Assembly: GCA_038237805.1 (NCBI GenBank)
Contig: JBBRYI010000001.1
Location: forward strand, 310,001-374,000
Origin: JBBQFI01 sp038237805
Lineage (GTDB): Bacteria > Verrucomicrobiota > Verrucomicrobiia > Chthoniobacterales > UBA10450
Direction of reading: 5' to 3'
DNA length: 64,000 nucleotides
Below are positions 1-8,589 of the stretch, one piece after another. Numbering within the stretch: position 1 is the stretch's first letter; every line of letters begins with the position of its first letter. Position numbers and translations under genes: made by a program. Below the pieces are notes generated by a model, which was given only the letters and a program-made list of their open reading frames with translations, did no database searches and was not told the origin of the DNA.

Positions 1-95
1 TCCGCTTCACCCGGCTCGTTCAGCAAACGATATTGCTTCGCCTTCTCAACCGCAGCGGGAATCGCTTCTTTCGAAAGTGGTTTGAAATCGGACAT
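1..95 (-). CDS. N-terminal fragment of a protein cut by the window edge
   Basis: An ATG at 95-93 on the minus strand opens a frame that runs off the left edge, giving about 31 residues beginning MSDFKPLSKEAI and continuing with an amphipathic, charged stretch (PAAVEKAKQYRLLNEPGEA). This style resembles the first helix of TPR-type helical-repeat proteins, but too little is visible to assign a family. It is divergent from the arsenic cluster, leaving a 176-base intergenic region between them. Confidence 0.5.
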   Translation of the reverse strand, partial: MSDFKPLSKEAIPAAVEKAKQYRLLNEPGEA

Positions 96-230
96 CGGCT
101 TGAGCACGATTCAATGTTTCGCGAGCTAGTTCCAGTTAAAACGAAGAAGCCTACGCGTTTTTGATTGTGGGCGTAGATGGATATCGCTTTCATAAATGCA
201 TCCGAACCTCATCGGGAGAGCGTAACCCTT

Positions 231-248
231 ATCAAGGCGACCTATGAT
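231..248. promoter_or_regulatory. Imperfect dyad upstream of arsM (possible operator)
   Basis: The sequence ATCAAGG-CGA-CCTATGAT is an imperfect inverted repeat with a one-base bulge, ending 23 bases before the arsM start. Its place between a possible promoter and the first gene of an arsenic cluster would suit a repressor such as ArsR. No cognate regulator gene is adjacent, and a dyad this short can arise by chance. Confidence 0.2.
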
Positions 249-271
249 CGCGATCCGAAGTAAGAAACATT

Positions 272-1417
272 ATGAATGCTGAAACTGCCGTCCGTGAACG
301 TTACGCCGCTGGTGCAAAGTCGAGTGAACCTCGCCTCTGTTGCCCGGTCGAATACGATTCTGAATACCTCGCAGCCATTCCGAAAGAAGTAATCGAGCGC
401 GACTATGGATGCGGCAATCCAAGTAAATATTTGCGCGAAGGCGAAACCGTCCTCGATCTCGGCAGCGGCACGGGAAAGATTTGCTTTATCGCCGCTCAGA
501 TCGTCGGTGCGAAAGGCAAAGTCATCGGCGTCGATATGACGGATGAAATGCTCGATGTCGCGCGCAGAAATGCGCCTGAGGTAGCGCGGCGCATCGGTCA
601 CCACAATGTCGAGTTTCGCAAAGGCCGCATTCAGGATCTCGCGCTCGATCTGGAAAAATTGGATGCGGAATTGAAAGCGCGACCGATCACGGACGCAGCT
701 TCGTTCCTGCGCGCGGACGAACTTGCGCAGGAATTGCGTGTGAAACATCCGCTGGTGGCGAGCGATTCCGTTGACGTTGTTGTTTCCAACTGCGTGCTCA
801 ATCTGGTCGAGCCCAAATCGAAACGGCAGCTCTTCGAAGAAATTTTCCGCGTGCTAAAAAAAGGCGGACGCGCCGTCATTTCCGATATCGTAAGCGACGA
901 AGAAGTTCCGGCCCCTTTGCAAAACGATCCGGAACTTTGGAGCGGCTGCATTTCCGGTGCGCTGACCGAAGAAGGATTTCTGCAAGCGTTCAGCGATGCT
1001 GGGTTTTACGGTATTCACATTTTGAAACGCGATGAGAATCCATGGCAGACAGTGGAAGGAATCGAGTTTCGCTCCGTCACGGTCGAAGCCTTCAAGGGAA
1101 AACAAGGTCCATGCTTCGAGCGCAATCAGGCGGTGATTTATCGCGGACCGTTTCGCGAAGTGCTCGACGATGACAATCACCGAATGGAACGGGGCGTGCG
1201 TTATGCCGTTTGCGATAAGACCTACAACCTTTATCGCAAGGCGCCTTATCGCGAATACTTCGATTTCGTCGAGCCGCTGAATGACACTCCCCTCGCAGAA
1301 GCAAAGCCGTTCGACTGTTCGCACACCGCGCGGCGCCATCCAAAAGAGACGAAAGGGCAGGATTATAACGCGACTACCGAAGCCAGCGTTTGTTGTGATG
1401 GCGGCGGATGCTGTTAG
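272..1417 (+). CDS. arsM: Arsenite S-adenosylmethionine methyltransferase (ArsM)
   Basis: This 381-residue class I SAM methyltransferase should methylate trivalent arsenic in the cytosol to methyl- and dimethylarsenicals. The SAM-binding motif LDLGSGTG is at residues 61-68. Three cysteines fall where the arsenic-binding triad of ArsM enzymes is expected: C71 just after the SAM motif, C174 in SNCVLN, and C226 in WSGCISG. There is also an N-terminal CC pair (C23/C24), C47 and a Cys-rich tail ending DGGGCC, which could hold further arsenic. It is followed 15 bases later by an aquaglyceroporin and then by arsS, so dimethylarsinite made here is the likely feed for ArsS. The assignment to ArsM is firm; the exact methylation end product cannot be read from sequence. 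Confidence 0.93.
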   Translation: MNAETAVRERYAAGAKSSEPRLCCPVEYDSEYLAAIPKEVIERDYGCGNPSKYLREGETVLDLGSGTGKICFIAAQIVGAKGKVIGVDMTDEMLDVARRNAPEVARRIGHHNVEFRKGRIQDLALDLEKLDAELKARPITDAASFLRADELAQELRVKHPLVASDSVDVVVSNCVLNLVEPKSKRQLFEEIFRVLKKGGRAVISDIVSDEEVPAPLQNDPELWSGCISGALTEEGFLQAFSDAGFYGIHILKRDENPWQTVEGIEFRSVTVEAFKGKQGPCFERNQAVIYRGPFREVLDDDNHRMERGVRYAVCDKTYNLYRKAPYREYFDFVEPLNDTPLAEAKPFDCSHTARRHPKETKGQDYNATTEASVCCDGGGCC

Positions 1418-1432
1418 TCGCCCATATTTAAT

Positions 1433-2311
1433 ATGAGCGAAACGATTCGAGCAACGCGGCCGGAACCACCGCCGCACGTTTCCGCAGCGATCGAGATTGC
1501 GAAAACGCCCGTTCCGAAATGGGCGATCGGCGAATTTTTCGGAACGTTCATTCTCGTTTTCTTTGGATGCGGCAGTGTCTGCGCGGCCGTGGCAACCGGC
1601 GCGCAGGTCGGCGTTTTTCAGGTGGCAATCGTCTGGGGTATCGGAATCGCGACGGCAATTTATCTCACGGGTTCGCTGAGTAGTGCCCATCTTAATCCAG
1701 CGGTAACGATCGCATCCGCGGCCTGGTCGCGTTTTCCGAAACGTCTGGTTCTGCCCTACATCTTCGTGCAAATGCTGGGCGCATTCGGCGCGGCCGCGTT
1801 GCTCTATTCTATCTTCAGTGGATCGATCGCTTCTTACGAAAAAAAGCATGGGATAACGAGAGGTGCCGCGGGAAGCGAGGCAACGGCGATGGTTTTTGGT
1901 GAATACTTCCCCAACCCTGGGGGCAAACCGCTCGATGACGAAGCGCGTACGACGATGTCGCAGGGTGCAGCATTTGGCGCCGAAGTTATCGGAACCGCTA
2001 TTCTCGTACTCGTGATTTTTTGCGCAACGGATGAGCGCAACGCCACGCGCCCGCAGATTCTTACCGCCGCCACGATCGGGCTAACCGTCACAATCGTCAT
2101 TTCGCTAATCGGTCCGCTTACGATGGCGGGCCTCAATCCCGCGCGCGATCTCGGGCCGCGGATTTTCTCCGCCGTCGCCGGGTGGGGAAAAATACCATTT
2201 CAGGTGAACGGTCTTGGTTGGCTGACTGTTTACGTCATCGCGCCCATCGTTGGCGGTTTGTTAGGCGGGGCGATCTATCGAGTTTTCTTTCGCACCGGTT
2301 ATCGCGCCTAA
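1433..2311 (+). CDS. MIP-family aquaglyceroporin, probably arsenite/methylarsenite channel
   Basis: A 292-residue major intrinsic protein with about six membrane segments. The two pore loops carry NPA at residues 88-90 and NPA at 235-237. The second is followed by R238-D239, and the Asp after NPAR is the signature of glycerol-conducting rather than strict water channels. Aquaglyceroporins pass undissociated arsenite, and in some bacteria such a channel (AqpS) replaces the ArsB pump in arsenic operons. Its position between arsM and arsS supports passage of inorganic or methylated arsenic. The stop codon TAA lies inside a copy of the dispersed motif GCCTAACGA at 2306. Substrate is inferred from context. 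Confidence 0.85.
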   Translation: MSETIRATRPEPPPHVSAAIEIAKTPVPKWAIGEFFGTFILVFFGCGSVCAAVATGAQVGVFQVAIVWGIGIATAIYLTGSLSSAHLNPAVTIASAAWSRFPKRLVLPYIFVQMLGAFGAAALLYSIFSGSIASYEKKHGITRGAAGSEATAMVFGEYFPNPGGKPLDDEARTTMSQGAAFGAEVIGTAILVLVIFCATDERNATRPQILTAATIGLTVTIVISLIGPLTMAGLNPARDLGPRIFSAVAGWGKIPFQVNGLGWLTVYVIAPIVGGLLGGAIYRVFFRTGYRA

Positions 2312-2356
2312 CGAAGAATGAATCGGTTCGCTTCGAATTTGCCAACTCCGGCGACA

Positions 2357-2433
2357 GGTAGGGACGGTTCACCGAACCGCCCGCCGGGCAAAACGCCGTC
2401 AGCATCGGGCGATTGGGTCAATCGCCCCTACCT
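2357..2433. repeat. Dispersed double-hairpin repeat, family A copy 1
   Basis: The element runs from GGTAGGGACGG to CGCCCCTACC. It holds two hairpins in tandem, one around CGGTTCACCGAACCG and one around CGATTGGGTCAATCG. A near-identical inverted copy lies at 20946-21000 and a diverged one at 9441-9494. This copy fills the gap between the aquaporin gene and arsS and ends three bases before the arsS start codon, so it may affect readthrough or translation of arsS. Confidence 0.8.
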
Positions 2434-2436
2434 TGC

Positions 2437-3402
2437 ATGAACCGATTTGCCACAAAACTGCTCGAGCATTCGCTTCCGCTGCGTCACGCGAAAACGGAAG
2501 TGTTGCAGATCAACGTAGGCAAGCTGTGCAATCTCACCTGCGTGCATTGCCACGTGAATGCCGGACCGAAGCGCAAGGAAATCATGACCCGCGAAACGGT
2601 CGATCGCATCATCGATTGGTGCGCCAAAACGGATATTCCGAAAGTCGACCTCACCGGCGGCGCGCCGGAGATGATTCCCGATTTCAAATATTTTATCGAA
2701 CGACTGAAGGCGCTTTCGCCACCGCGTCACATTATCGATCGGTGTAATCTGACGATTCTGCTCGAGCCGGGCTACGAAGATTACGCAGCGTTTCTTGCCC
2801 GCCACGAAGTCGAGATCATTGCCTCCATGCCCTGCTATTCGTCGGAAAATGTAAACGCCCAGCGCGGAGAAGGCGTTTTCGACGGCAGCATCAAATCGCT
2901 GCAACTTCTCAACGCGTTAGGCTACGGCATCGAACCGCGTCTACCGCTGCATCTTGTTTACAATCCAAACGGCGCGTTTCTTCCCGGACCGCAGAAGGAA
3001 TTAGAAGCCGACTACAAACGTGAGCTGAAAGAACATTTCGGAATTGTTTTCAACAAGCTCTACACCATCACCAATCTTCCGATCGCGCGTTTCGCTTCTT
3101 ATTTGAAGAACAACAACAGGCTCGATGAATACATGCAGCTGCTGATCGAGAATTTTAATGCCGCCACCGTCGACGGCCTGATGTGCCGCAACACCATCAA
3201 CGTAGGCTGGCGTGGCGAAGTTTTCGATTGCGACTTCAATCAAATGCTCAAGATGCAGTGGTGCGACGACGGTCGCTGTCTTTGCCTTTGGGATATCGAT
3301 CCAGGTCAGGTCGAGAATCGCAAGATTATGACGGGCGATCATTGCTTTGGCTGCACGGCCGGCGCGGGCTCGAGCTGCGGCGGCGCATTGATGACGGCAT
3401 GA
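2437..3402 (+). CDS. arsS: Arsenosugar biosynthesis radical SAM protein ArsS
   Basis: A 321-residue radical SAM enzyme. The iron-sulfur cysteines are C31, C35 and C38 in LCNLTCVHCHV, a CX3CX2C motif. The following VNAGPKRKE and the C-terminal Cys-rich tail (CFGCTAGAGSSCGG) are typical of the ArsS family (TIGR04167), some members of which are selenoproteins; this one uses cysteine. ArsS proteins couple dimethylarsinite to the 5'-deoxyadenosyl radical of SAM to make the arsenic-ribose core of arsenosugars. I chose the ATG at 2437 because the motif then sits at the usual distance; an in-frame TTG at 2413 lies inside the upstream repeat. Its stop overlaps the next start (ATGA), implying translational coupling. 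Confidence 0.92.
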   Translation: MNRFATKLLEHSLPLRHAKTEVLQINVGKLCNLTCVHCHVNAGPKRKEIMTRETVDRIIDWCAKTDIPKVDLTGGAPEMIPDFKYFIERLKALSPPRHIIDRCNLTILLEPGYEDYAAFLARHEVEIIASMPCYSSENVNAQRGEGVFDGSIKSLQLLNALGYGIEPRLPLHLVYNPNGAFLPGPQKELEADYKRELKEHFGIVFNKLYTITNLPIARFASYLKNNNRLDEYMQLLIENFNAATVDGLMCRNTINVGWRGEVFDCDFNQMLKMQWCDDGRCLCLWDIDPGQVENRKIMTGDHCFGCTAGAGSSCGGALMTA

Positions 3403-5579
3403 ATAACGGTTCCAGCCAGTATCCTATCAGTCTGATCGTTCCGTGCTGGAAGGATATCGATGCCGCGTTTCGTTTCGCCAGGAAATGGGCTGGGCACGAG
3501 TTGATCAAGGAAGTGATCATCGCTGGCGTGAAAGCCGATTCACCTAACGAACAAACACACTACCATCACCAGGCGCTTCGCGACCTCCTCTCCCTCAGGG
3601 AGAGGATTGAGGTGAGGGCGCAGGGCCAAATCAAATATTGTGCGACCGAACGTCCCGGACGCGGACCGCAGATGAATCTCGGCGCCCGAAGCGCACGCGG
3701 TGAAGTGCTCCTATTTCATCATGTCGATTCGATGTTGACGGATGCGCATCTGCATTCGCTCGTCGATGCCTTGCGCGATCCGCAATGCGTCGCGGGCGCC
3801 TTCTACCGGAAGTTCGACGAACGCCACCCACATTTGCAACGGCTGGAAACAATCGAACGCTGGCATTGCCGCGCCTTCGGTACCATTTACGGCGACCAGA
3901 CAATATTCGTTAGGCGGTATCACTTCCAACGCATTGGCGGTTTCGCGCCAATCCCACTTATGGAGGACGTCGAGTTTTCGCGGCGCTTGCGTCGCGCCGG
4001 CAAAATAAAGTTGCTCGACCCCCCGATGCAGAGTTCAGCGCGTAAACAGATCGAGCAAGGCGCCTGGAGAGTAACTCTGCTCAATTTGCTTTTTCTCATC
4101 TTGTTTCGCTGCGGGGTCGCGCCCGAGCGTTTGCATCGCTGGTATTACGCGCGCAAAACGAAACCAAGCGGGCTCTGGAAAAAAAGATGGAACGCGTTCC
4201 GGCATCCGATCGATCAAGAAAAAGCAAAAGTGTTGAAGGAACGCTGGGATTCGCTGCCGGCGGCATTGCAATTGCCAAACCAGATTTCCGGCCGTCATCT
4301 CACGCATTGCGGTTTTATCCTCGGCGCGAGTTATTGTTCCTTCCACTGCACACATTGTTATCTACCGAAAAATGCAAATCGCATTCCGATCCCTTCGTTA
4401 GGCGAAGTCAAAGAGCAGATCGATGCGAATCGGCGCTTTCAGGGGCCGGGCGCTGGATTGCAAATAACCGGCGGCGATGTCGCGGACGCGTACTGGCGCG
4501 CAGGCCGTGCCGACGAATTGGTCGAGATCATCCGCTACGCCTATCAGTGCGGGGTTGTTCCGATGCTGATGACGCACGGACAAACTTTGCTCGAACAGCC
4601 GGAATTTTTCGAGCGGCTGGTGGTGGAAGGAGGCCTGCGCCAAATCTCCGTGCATATCGATATGACGCAGGCTGGTCGTCACGGTTTTCCGATTAACCGA
4701 GTGAAGTCCGAAGCAGATCTGCATCCGGTGCGGCAAGTGTTCACCGATCTCGCTCTGCGCATTCGCGAAAAAACCGGCTGCCAGATCGAATACGCGCTCA
4801 GTTTCACGGTGACGCAGCGCAACATCAATGATGTCCCGGACGTGATCCGCTGGTATCTGGCCGATCCGAAGCGCACATTTATTTGGCGGATGCTCAGCTT
4901 TCAACCGGAAGCCGATACAGGTCGGACGATTTTTTCCCAGCAACCGGTTACGCCGGACAAGGTCTGGGCGAAAATCTGCGAAGGCACCGGAATGAATTTG
5001 GACCGGCATTTTGCCGTCTTCGGCCACCCCGATTGCAATAATTGGTATCCCCTGCTCGTCTCGCAAATCAGCGGACGTTACATCGCGTTTCCGCCGCAAG
5101 ATGCGCGCACGCGGAAGTTGTTTGAGGACGCAATCGCAAAGGTCGGCGGCGTTTCTTTCGTCAAAGACGATGCGGGGACAACGCCATTCCGAATGCCTGG
5201 CATCATTACGCAACATCCAACATTGATGTTGCGGCTTCTGGTTCACGCAGTTCGATTGGCGGTCAACGGTCAGGTGCCGTTTGAATTCACGCGTGCCCTG
5301 CTCACAGGTCGCGCGCATACCGTCGGCACTGGCATCCATAATTTTATGCACGCGGAGCAGGTAGCGAACGCTGACAACGACCCGGTCGTGTGTGCGCGTC
5401 TCGATTCCTGCGTCTTCAAAGGAGCGGTGAAGCGCGACGGAAAATGGGAGGCCGTGCCGATGTGCGCGATGAATGAAAAAGTCTGGAGCGAAGTTTACGA
5501 CGCGCGTCTCCACAACCCTGAGCTAACGCATGAGGGTCAGGTTTTGGAAACGAACGAAGCCGAAGCTGCGACAATCTAA
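3399..5579 (+). CDS. Fusion of TIGR04283-type glycosyltransferase and radical SAM domain
   Basis: A 726-residue two-domain protein. Residues about 8-250 form a GT2-type glycosyltransferase of the rSAM-associated arsenosugar family: ISLIVPCW start, GRGPQMNLGA, HHVDSML, LMEDVEFSRRLRRAG, and a hydrophobic C-terminal segment (LLNLLFLILF). After a linker, a radical SAM domain starts with C313, C317 and C320 (CSFHCTHC), then QITGGDVAD, the SAM-binding GG-type strand. The C-terminal part is Cys-containing (CARLDSC, PMCAM) and might bind an extra cluster. The start ATG overlaps the arsS stop, so the two are coupled. The glycosyltransferase half is paralogous to the separate enzyme at 8590-9378. A role after ArsS, modifying or transferring the arsenic-ribose product, is inferred from context; the substrate is unknown. 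Confidence 0.85.
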   Translation: MNNGSSQYPISLIVPCWKDIDAAFRFARKWAGHELIKEVIIAGVKADSPNEQTHYHHQALRDLLSLRERIEVRAQGQIKYCATERPGRGPQMNLGARSARGEVLLFHHVDSMLTDAHLHSLVDALRDPQCVAGAFYRKFDERHPHLQRLETIERWHCRAFGTIYGDQTIFVRRYHFQRIGGFAPIPLMEDVEFSRRLRRAGKIKLLDPPMQSSARKQIEQGAWRVTLLNLLFLILFRCGVAPERLHRWYYARKTKPSGLWKKRWNAFRHPIDQEKAKVLKERWDSLPAALQLPNQISGRHLTHCGFILGASYCSFHCTHCYLPKNANRIPIPSLGEVKEQIDANRRFQGPGAGLQITGGDVADAYWRAGRADELVEIIRYAYQCGVVPMLMTHGQTLLEQPEFFERLVVEGGLRQISVHIDMTQAGRHGFPINRVKSEADLHPVRQVFTDLALRIREKTGCQIEYALSFTVTQRNINDVPDVIRWYLADPKRTFIWRMLSFQPEADTGRTIFSQQPVTPDKVWAKICEGTGMNLDRHFAVFGHPDCNNWYPLLVSQISGRYIAFPPQDARTRKLFEDAIAKVGGVSFVKDDAGTTPFRMPGIITQHPTLMLRLLVHAVRLAVNGQVPFEFTRALLTGRAHTVGTGIHNFMHAEQVANADNDPVVCARLDSCVFKGAVKRDGKWEAVPMCAMNEKVWSEVYDARLHNPELTHEGQVLETNEAEAATI

Positions 5580-6259
5580 GCCGCGACGGATTTCTTTAGC
5601 GCGTTTCGCGCGATTCGGCTAACGAGAATCGTCACAGCCACTGTCGCGACCAATCCGACGCCGAGTAAAATGTATTGCGCGATGCTATGGTGCGCTTTCT
5701 CCCCGGAGATTCCGGCTTGCCCAATCGCGCCGAGATAGGCGTAAAGGAGCGTCCCCGGAATCATCCCAATGGCGGAAACGGCGACGTACGCTTTCAAGCT
5801 TACCGACGTGATCCCATAAAAATAATTGCTGAGGTTGAATGGAATCAGCGGACTCAGGCGCAACAACCCGATAATTTTCCAGCCATTTTTTCCGATAGCT
5901 TGATCGATCTCTTTGAAGCGGGAATTTTTCTTCGAGTATTCCTCGATATTTTTGCGGACGAAATAACGTGCAACGATAAATGCGAGTGTGGCGCCAATGA
6001 CTGCACCGGTGAGCGCAACCAGAGTGCCGCCGACAATTCCGTAAACCAGTCCCGCGCCAACGGTGAAAATCCAACCGGGAAGAAACAAAACCGTCGCCAC
6101 CGCGTAAGCGGCGATAAACACCACAACACCGATCGGTCCGAGATGCTGCACCCAAGTGATGTAGGAACGAATCCAATCTTTTACCGGCAGGACTGCGCTC
6201 GCGGTCGAAAGCGCGATGACTATTAGCGCGAACAAAATCCACTTCCAATCTCTCTTCAT
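5576..6259 (-). CDS. TVP38/TMEM64 family (DedA-like) membrane protein
   Basis: A 227-residue polytopic inner-membrane protein of the SNARE-associated/VTT family. It has an N-terminal membrane anchor, a re-entrant-type glycine-rich segment (GAVIGATLAFIVARYFVRK) and the family motif LLRLSPLIPFNLSNYFYGIT, followed by GMIPGTLLYAYLGAIG. Such proteins are proposed lipid scramblases or small-molecule transporters. It converges on the preceding gene with a 4-base overlap of stop codons, and forms a likely operon with the flavoprotein and DUF547 genes upstream on the same strand. Its link to arsenosugar export is only contextual. Confidence 0.85.
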   Translation of the reverse strand: MKRDWKWILFALIVIALSTASAVLPVKDWIRSYITWVQHLGPIGVVVFIAAYAVATVLFLPGWIFTVGAGLVYGIVGGTLVALTGAVIGATLAFIVARYFVRKNIEEYSKKNSRFKEIDQAIGKNGWKIIGLLRLSPLIPFNLSNYFYGITSVSLKAYVAVSAIGMIPGTLLYAYLGAIGQAGISGEKAHHSIAQYILLGVGLVATVAVTILVSRIARNALKKSVAA

Positions 6260-6262
6260 GAA

Positions 6263-7717
6263 TCAGCGCCGTCTACGTTTGTATAACCAACTGAAAATTT
6301 TCCGCGCCGTCGGCGTCAACCGCGTCTTGTTGTACTTGTCGGCCGCTTTGCGCGCCAATTCGGCAAAAGTCGGATAGGCGTGAATCGTCGCCGCGATTTT
6401 ACCCAGACCGATTCCATATTTCATTGCGAGAACAAACTCGTGCATAAGATCGCCCGCACCTTCGCAAACCAGTGTCGCGCCCAGAATTTTATCGGTCCCT
6501 TTTGCGACCAGCACTTTAACAAAACCATTCGCTTCGCCTTCCAAGACGGGCCGATCAATCTCATCAAGCTTTTCCGTAATTAGGTCGTACTCCACGTCTT
6601 TCTCTTTTGCGGAGGCTTCGTTCAAACCCACCGTCGCAATTTCCGGAGCGACGTAGGTGCACCACGGCACGACCGAATAATCGATCTTTTGCCGGAGGAG
6701 TTGGAACGGCATTAAAATATTTCGAACCACCACGCGCGCTTGCGCATCGGCCATGTGTGTAAAAAGAAATGGACCAGCGACGTCGCCCGCCGCATAAATG
6801 TGCGGCTGCGTCGTTTGTAGAAATTCGTTTACTTTGATGCCGTGCCTGTCCCTCACGACATCGATTGCTTCCAGACCCAGGCCATCCACGTTGGGTTGTC
6901 GACCTACGCAGACAAACAAAACTGTCGCGGTAATGCTGGTCTGTTCGCGTGACGAAATCTTTAAGTCGATTCCATTGTCTACCTGCGAAACCGATCTCGC
7001 TTCCGCATTCTTAATCACCAACACGCCTTCATCGCGGAAGCGTTGTTCAATGAAATCCGCAACGTCGCGATCTTCACGCGGCAGAAGTTGCGGACCACGT
7101 TGTAGAATCGTTACACGCACGCCAAGCCGGGCAAATGTTTGCCCAAGCTCACAGCCGATCGGCCCGCCACCGATAATGATTATGCTCTCGGGTTTTGATT
7201 CGAGCTGGTCGAAGACCGTTTCGTTTGTGAAATAACGAACCTTTTCGATTCCTTCGATCTTAGGGACCATCGCTCGTGACCCGGTCGCAATAACAAAATT
7301 TGTCGCGCGCAATATCGTGCCGCCAACTTCCACTTCGTGCCGCGATCGAAATCGCGCATCGCCGCGATAAACATCAACGCCTAACGACTCGAATCGCTCC
7401 TGTGAATCGTGCGGCGCAATTCGCGCGCGCACCGCACGCATCCGTTGCATGATCTCCGCAAACTCAAACTGCGGCGTCATTTTCTTCAGCCCCCAGTTTT
7501 CCGCCCGGCGGATCTTCTCAATCAAACGCGCGGAGGAAATCAGTGCCTTGCTCGGGACGCAGCCAAAGTTAAGGCAATCCCCGCCCATCTTATTTCGCTC
7601 GATCAGCGCGACGCGACCACCGAGCCCCGCCGTGCCCGCTGCTGTAACCAACCCAGCGGTGCCGCCGCCGATCACGACGACATTGTAGGTACCCGCGCCT
7701 TTCGTCTGCGCAGTCAT
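6263..7717 (-). CDS. MerA-like FAD-dependent disulfide oxidoreductase
   Basis: A 484-residue class I pyridine nucleotide-disulfide oxidoreductase. It has an N-terminal FAD site (VVIGGGTAG, about residues 14-22), the redox-active pair C48/C53 in GGDCLNFGCVPSK, an NAD(P)-binding site (IIIGGGPIGCELG) and the C-terminal HAYPTFAE catalytic His-Glu stretch. It lacks the N-terminal heavy-metal domain and the C-terminal Cys pair needed for Hg(II) delivery in true mercuric reductases, so mercury reduction is doubtful. Enzymes of this type are often found beside arsenosugar genes, and reduction of an arsenical or a thiol carrier is plausible. The tail ends in a run of arginines. Confidence 0.85.
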   Translation of the reverse strand: MTAQTKGAGTYNVVVIGGGTAGLVTAAGTAGLGGRVALIERNKMGGDCLNFGCVPSKALISSARLIEKIRRAENWGLKKMTPQFEFAEIMQRMRAVRARIAPHDSQERFESLGVDVYRGDARFRSRHEVEVGGTILRATNFVIATGSRAMVPKIEGIEKVRYFTNETVFDQLESKPESIIIIGGGPIGCELGQTFARLGVRVTILQRGPQLLPREDRDVADFIEQRFRDEGVLVIKNAEARSVSQVDNGIDLKISSREQTSITATVLFVCVGRQPNVDGLGLEAIDVVRDRHGIKVNEFLQTTQPHIYAAGDVAGPFLFTHMADAQARVVVRNILMPFQLLRQKIDYSVVPWCTYVAPEIATVGLNEASAKEKDVEYDLITEKLDEIDRPVLEGEANGFVKVLVAKGTDKILGATLVCEGAGDLMHEFVLAMKYGIGLGKIAATIHAYPTFAELARKAADKYNKTRLTPTARKIFSWLYKRRRR

Positions 7718-7739
7718 CTTTTCCGATTCAGAATGATTT

Positions 7740-8558
7740 TTAGAGCGCGTCGAAAAACAAATTCGTCTTGCTGTAATGACGACCGTGCGGCCCCTGATCG
7801 TTCAAGCCCCAGTCGTACGATTTGTAAGTGAGCTTGCAATCCTGGCGTTCGAGCATCGGTCGAGCAGAAGCCGGCGCGTATTTCGCCAGGACCGCTTTCA
7901 CGCCGCCCGTGGAATCGAAGTCTTTCTTAAACCATTTAAAAATGCTCGAGACATTGGCTTCATTCCGGTCGGGGAAAAATTCGTTCATGTCGGGGCGGAC
8001 AAGCCATGTCCGATACGCATGCGCGACCTGATCGTCGAGTCCGTCTCCGGTATAGGCGATTTGTTGCAAGGGCGGACAACTGCGCGCCGCGCAGACCAGC
8101 ACTGCGTGCGTGCGGTATCCAAAGTTCGGCCGCAGCATTGTGTTCTCGATGTCGTTTAACGAAACCATTTCACCGCCGAGCTTGTGCCGCTTTGCTTTGA
8201 ATGAATCCTTCAATGACCAAATGCTTTCGGTTGGATAATTTATCAGAATCCAATGGAGGACGAATGCGTTGTAGGCGTTAACGAGCGACGCGTACTTTTC
8301 GTTACCGCTCGCAGGCTTTCCAGCCTCGCCGAATTGCGCGATGTAGGCATCGAACGCTTTCATGTCCTCAACGTTTCCTTTCCACTTCGAGTAATCCACC
8401 AAGCCTTTTTCGTTCACGTATTTCTTCAGCAATCGATCATAGCCCTCGTTCTTAATACCGGCTGGGACGCCAGCCGCGATAGCGCATGCTGTCGAAATTG
8501 CGAGCAGCAGCGGCAGGAGGATGGTTAATCGAATTTTCCAAAGCATTTGTGGGTTCAT
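7740..8558 (-). CDS. DUF547 family secreted protein
   Basis: A 272-residue protein with an N-terminal signal sequence (LTILLPLLLAISTACAIAAG) followed by a DUF547 domain. Recognisable features are LVDYSKWKG, the NAYNAFVLHWILINYP motif, SLNDIENTMLR and CAARSCPPL. DUF547 proteins are uncharacterised and recur in arsenosugar and polysaccharide loci. I chose the ATG at 8558 because AAAGGAAC, a good ribosome-binding site, precedes it and the signal peptide then begins near the N terminus; an earlier start would add 26 residues. It is divergent from the glycosyltransferase, with only 31 bases between the two starts. Confidence 0.8.
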   Translation of the reverse strand: MNPQMLWKIRLTILLPLLLAISTACAIAAGVPAGIKNEGYDRLLKKYVNEKGLVDYSKWKGNVEDMKAFDAYIAQFGEAGKPASGNEKYASLVNAYNAFVLHWILINYPTESIWSLKDSFKAKRHKLGGEMVSLNDIENTMLRPNFGYRTHAVLVCAARSCPPLQQIAYTGDGLDDQVAHAYRTWLVRPDMNEFFPDRNEANVSSIFKWFKKDFDSTGGVKAVLAKYAPASARPMLERQDCKLTYKSYDWGLNDQGPHGRHYSKTNLFFDAL

Positions 8559-8589
8559 TTGTGTTCCTTTCGCGTTAATCTGAGTCGCC

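Noticed and set aside
854..1849. A 331-codon open frame on the minus strand opposite arsM and the aquaporin gene
   Set aside because: It is antisense to two strongly supported genes, has no domain or ribosome site, and its composition is that of a shadow frame.
4398..5513. A 371-codon open frame on the minus strand inside the glycosyltransferase-rSAM gene
   Set aside because: The plus-strand frame has clear motifs throughout; the antisense frame has His/Arg-rich shadow composition and no recognisable domain.
6263..7717. Annotating the flavoprotein as mercuric reductase with a mer operon
   Set aside because: No heavy-metal domain, no C-terminal Cys pair, and no merR, merT or merP nearby.
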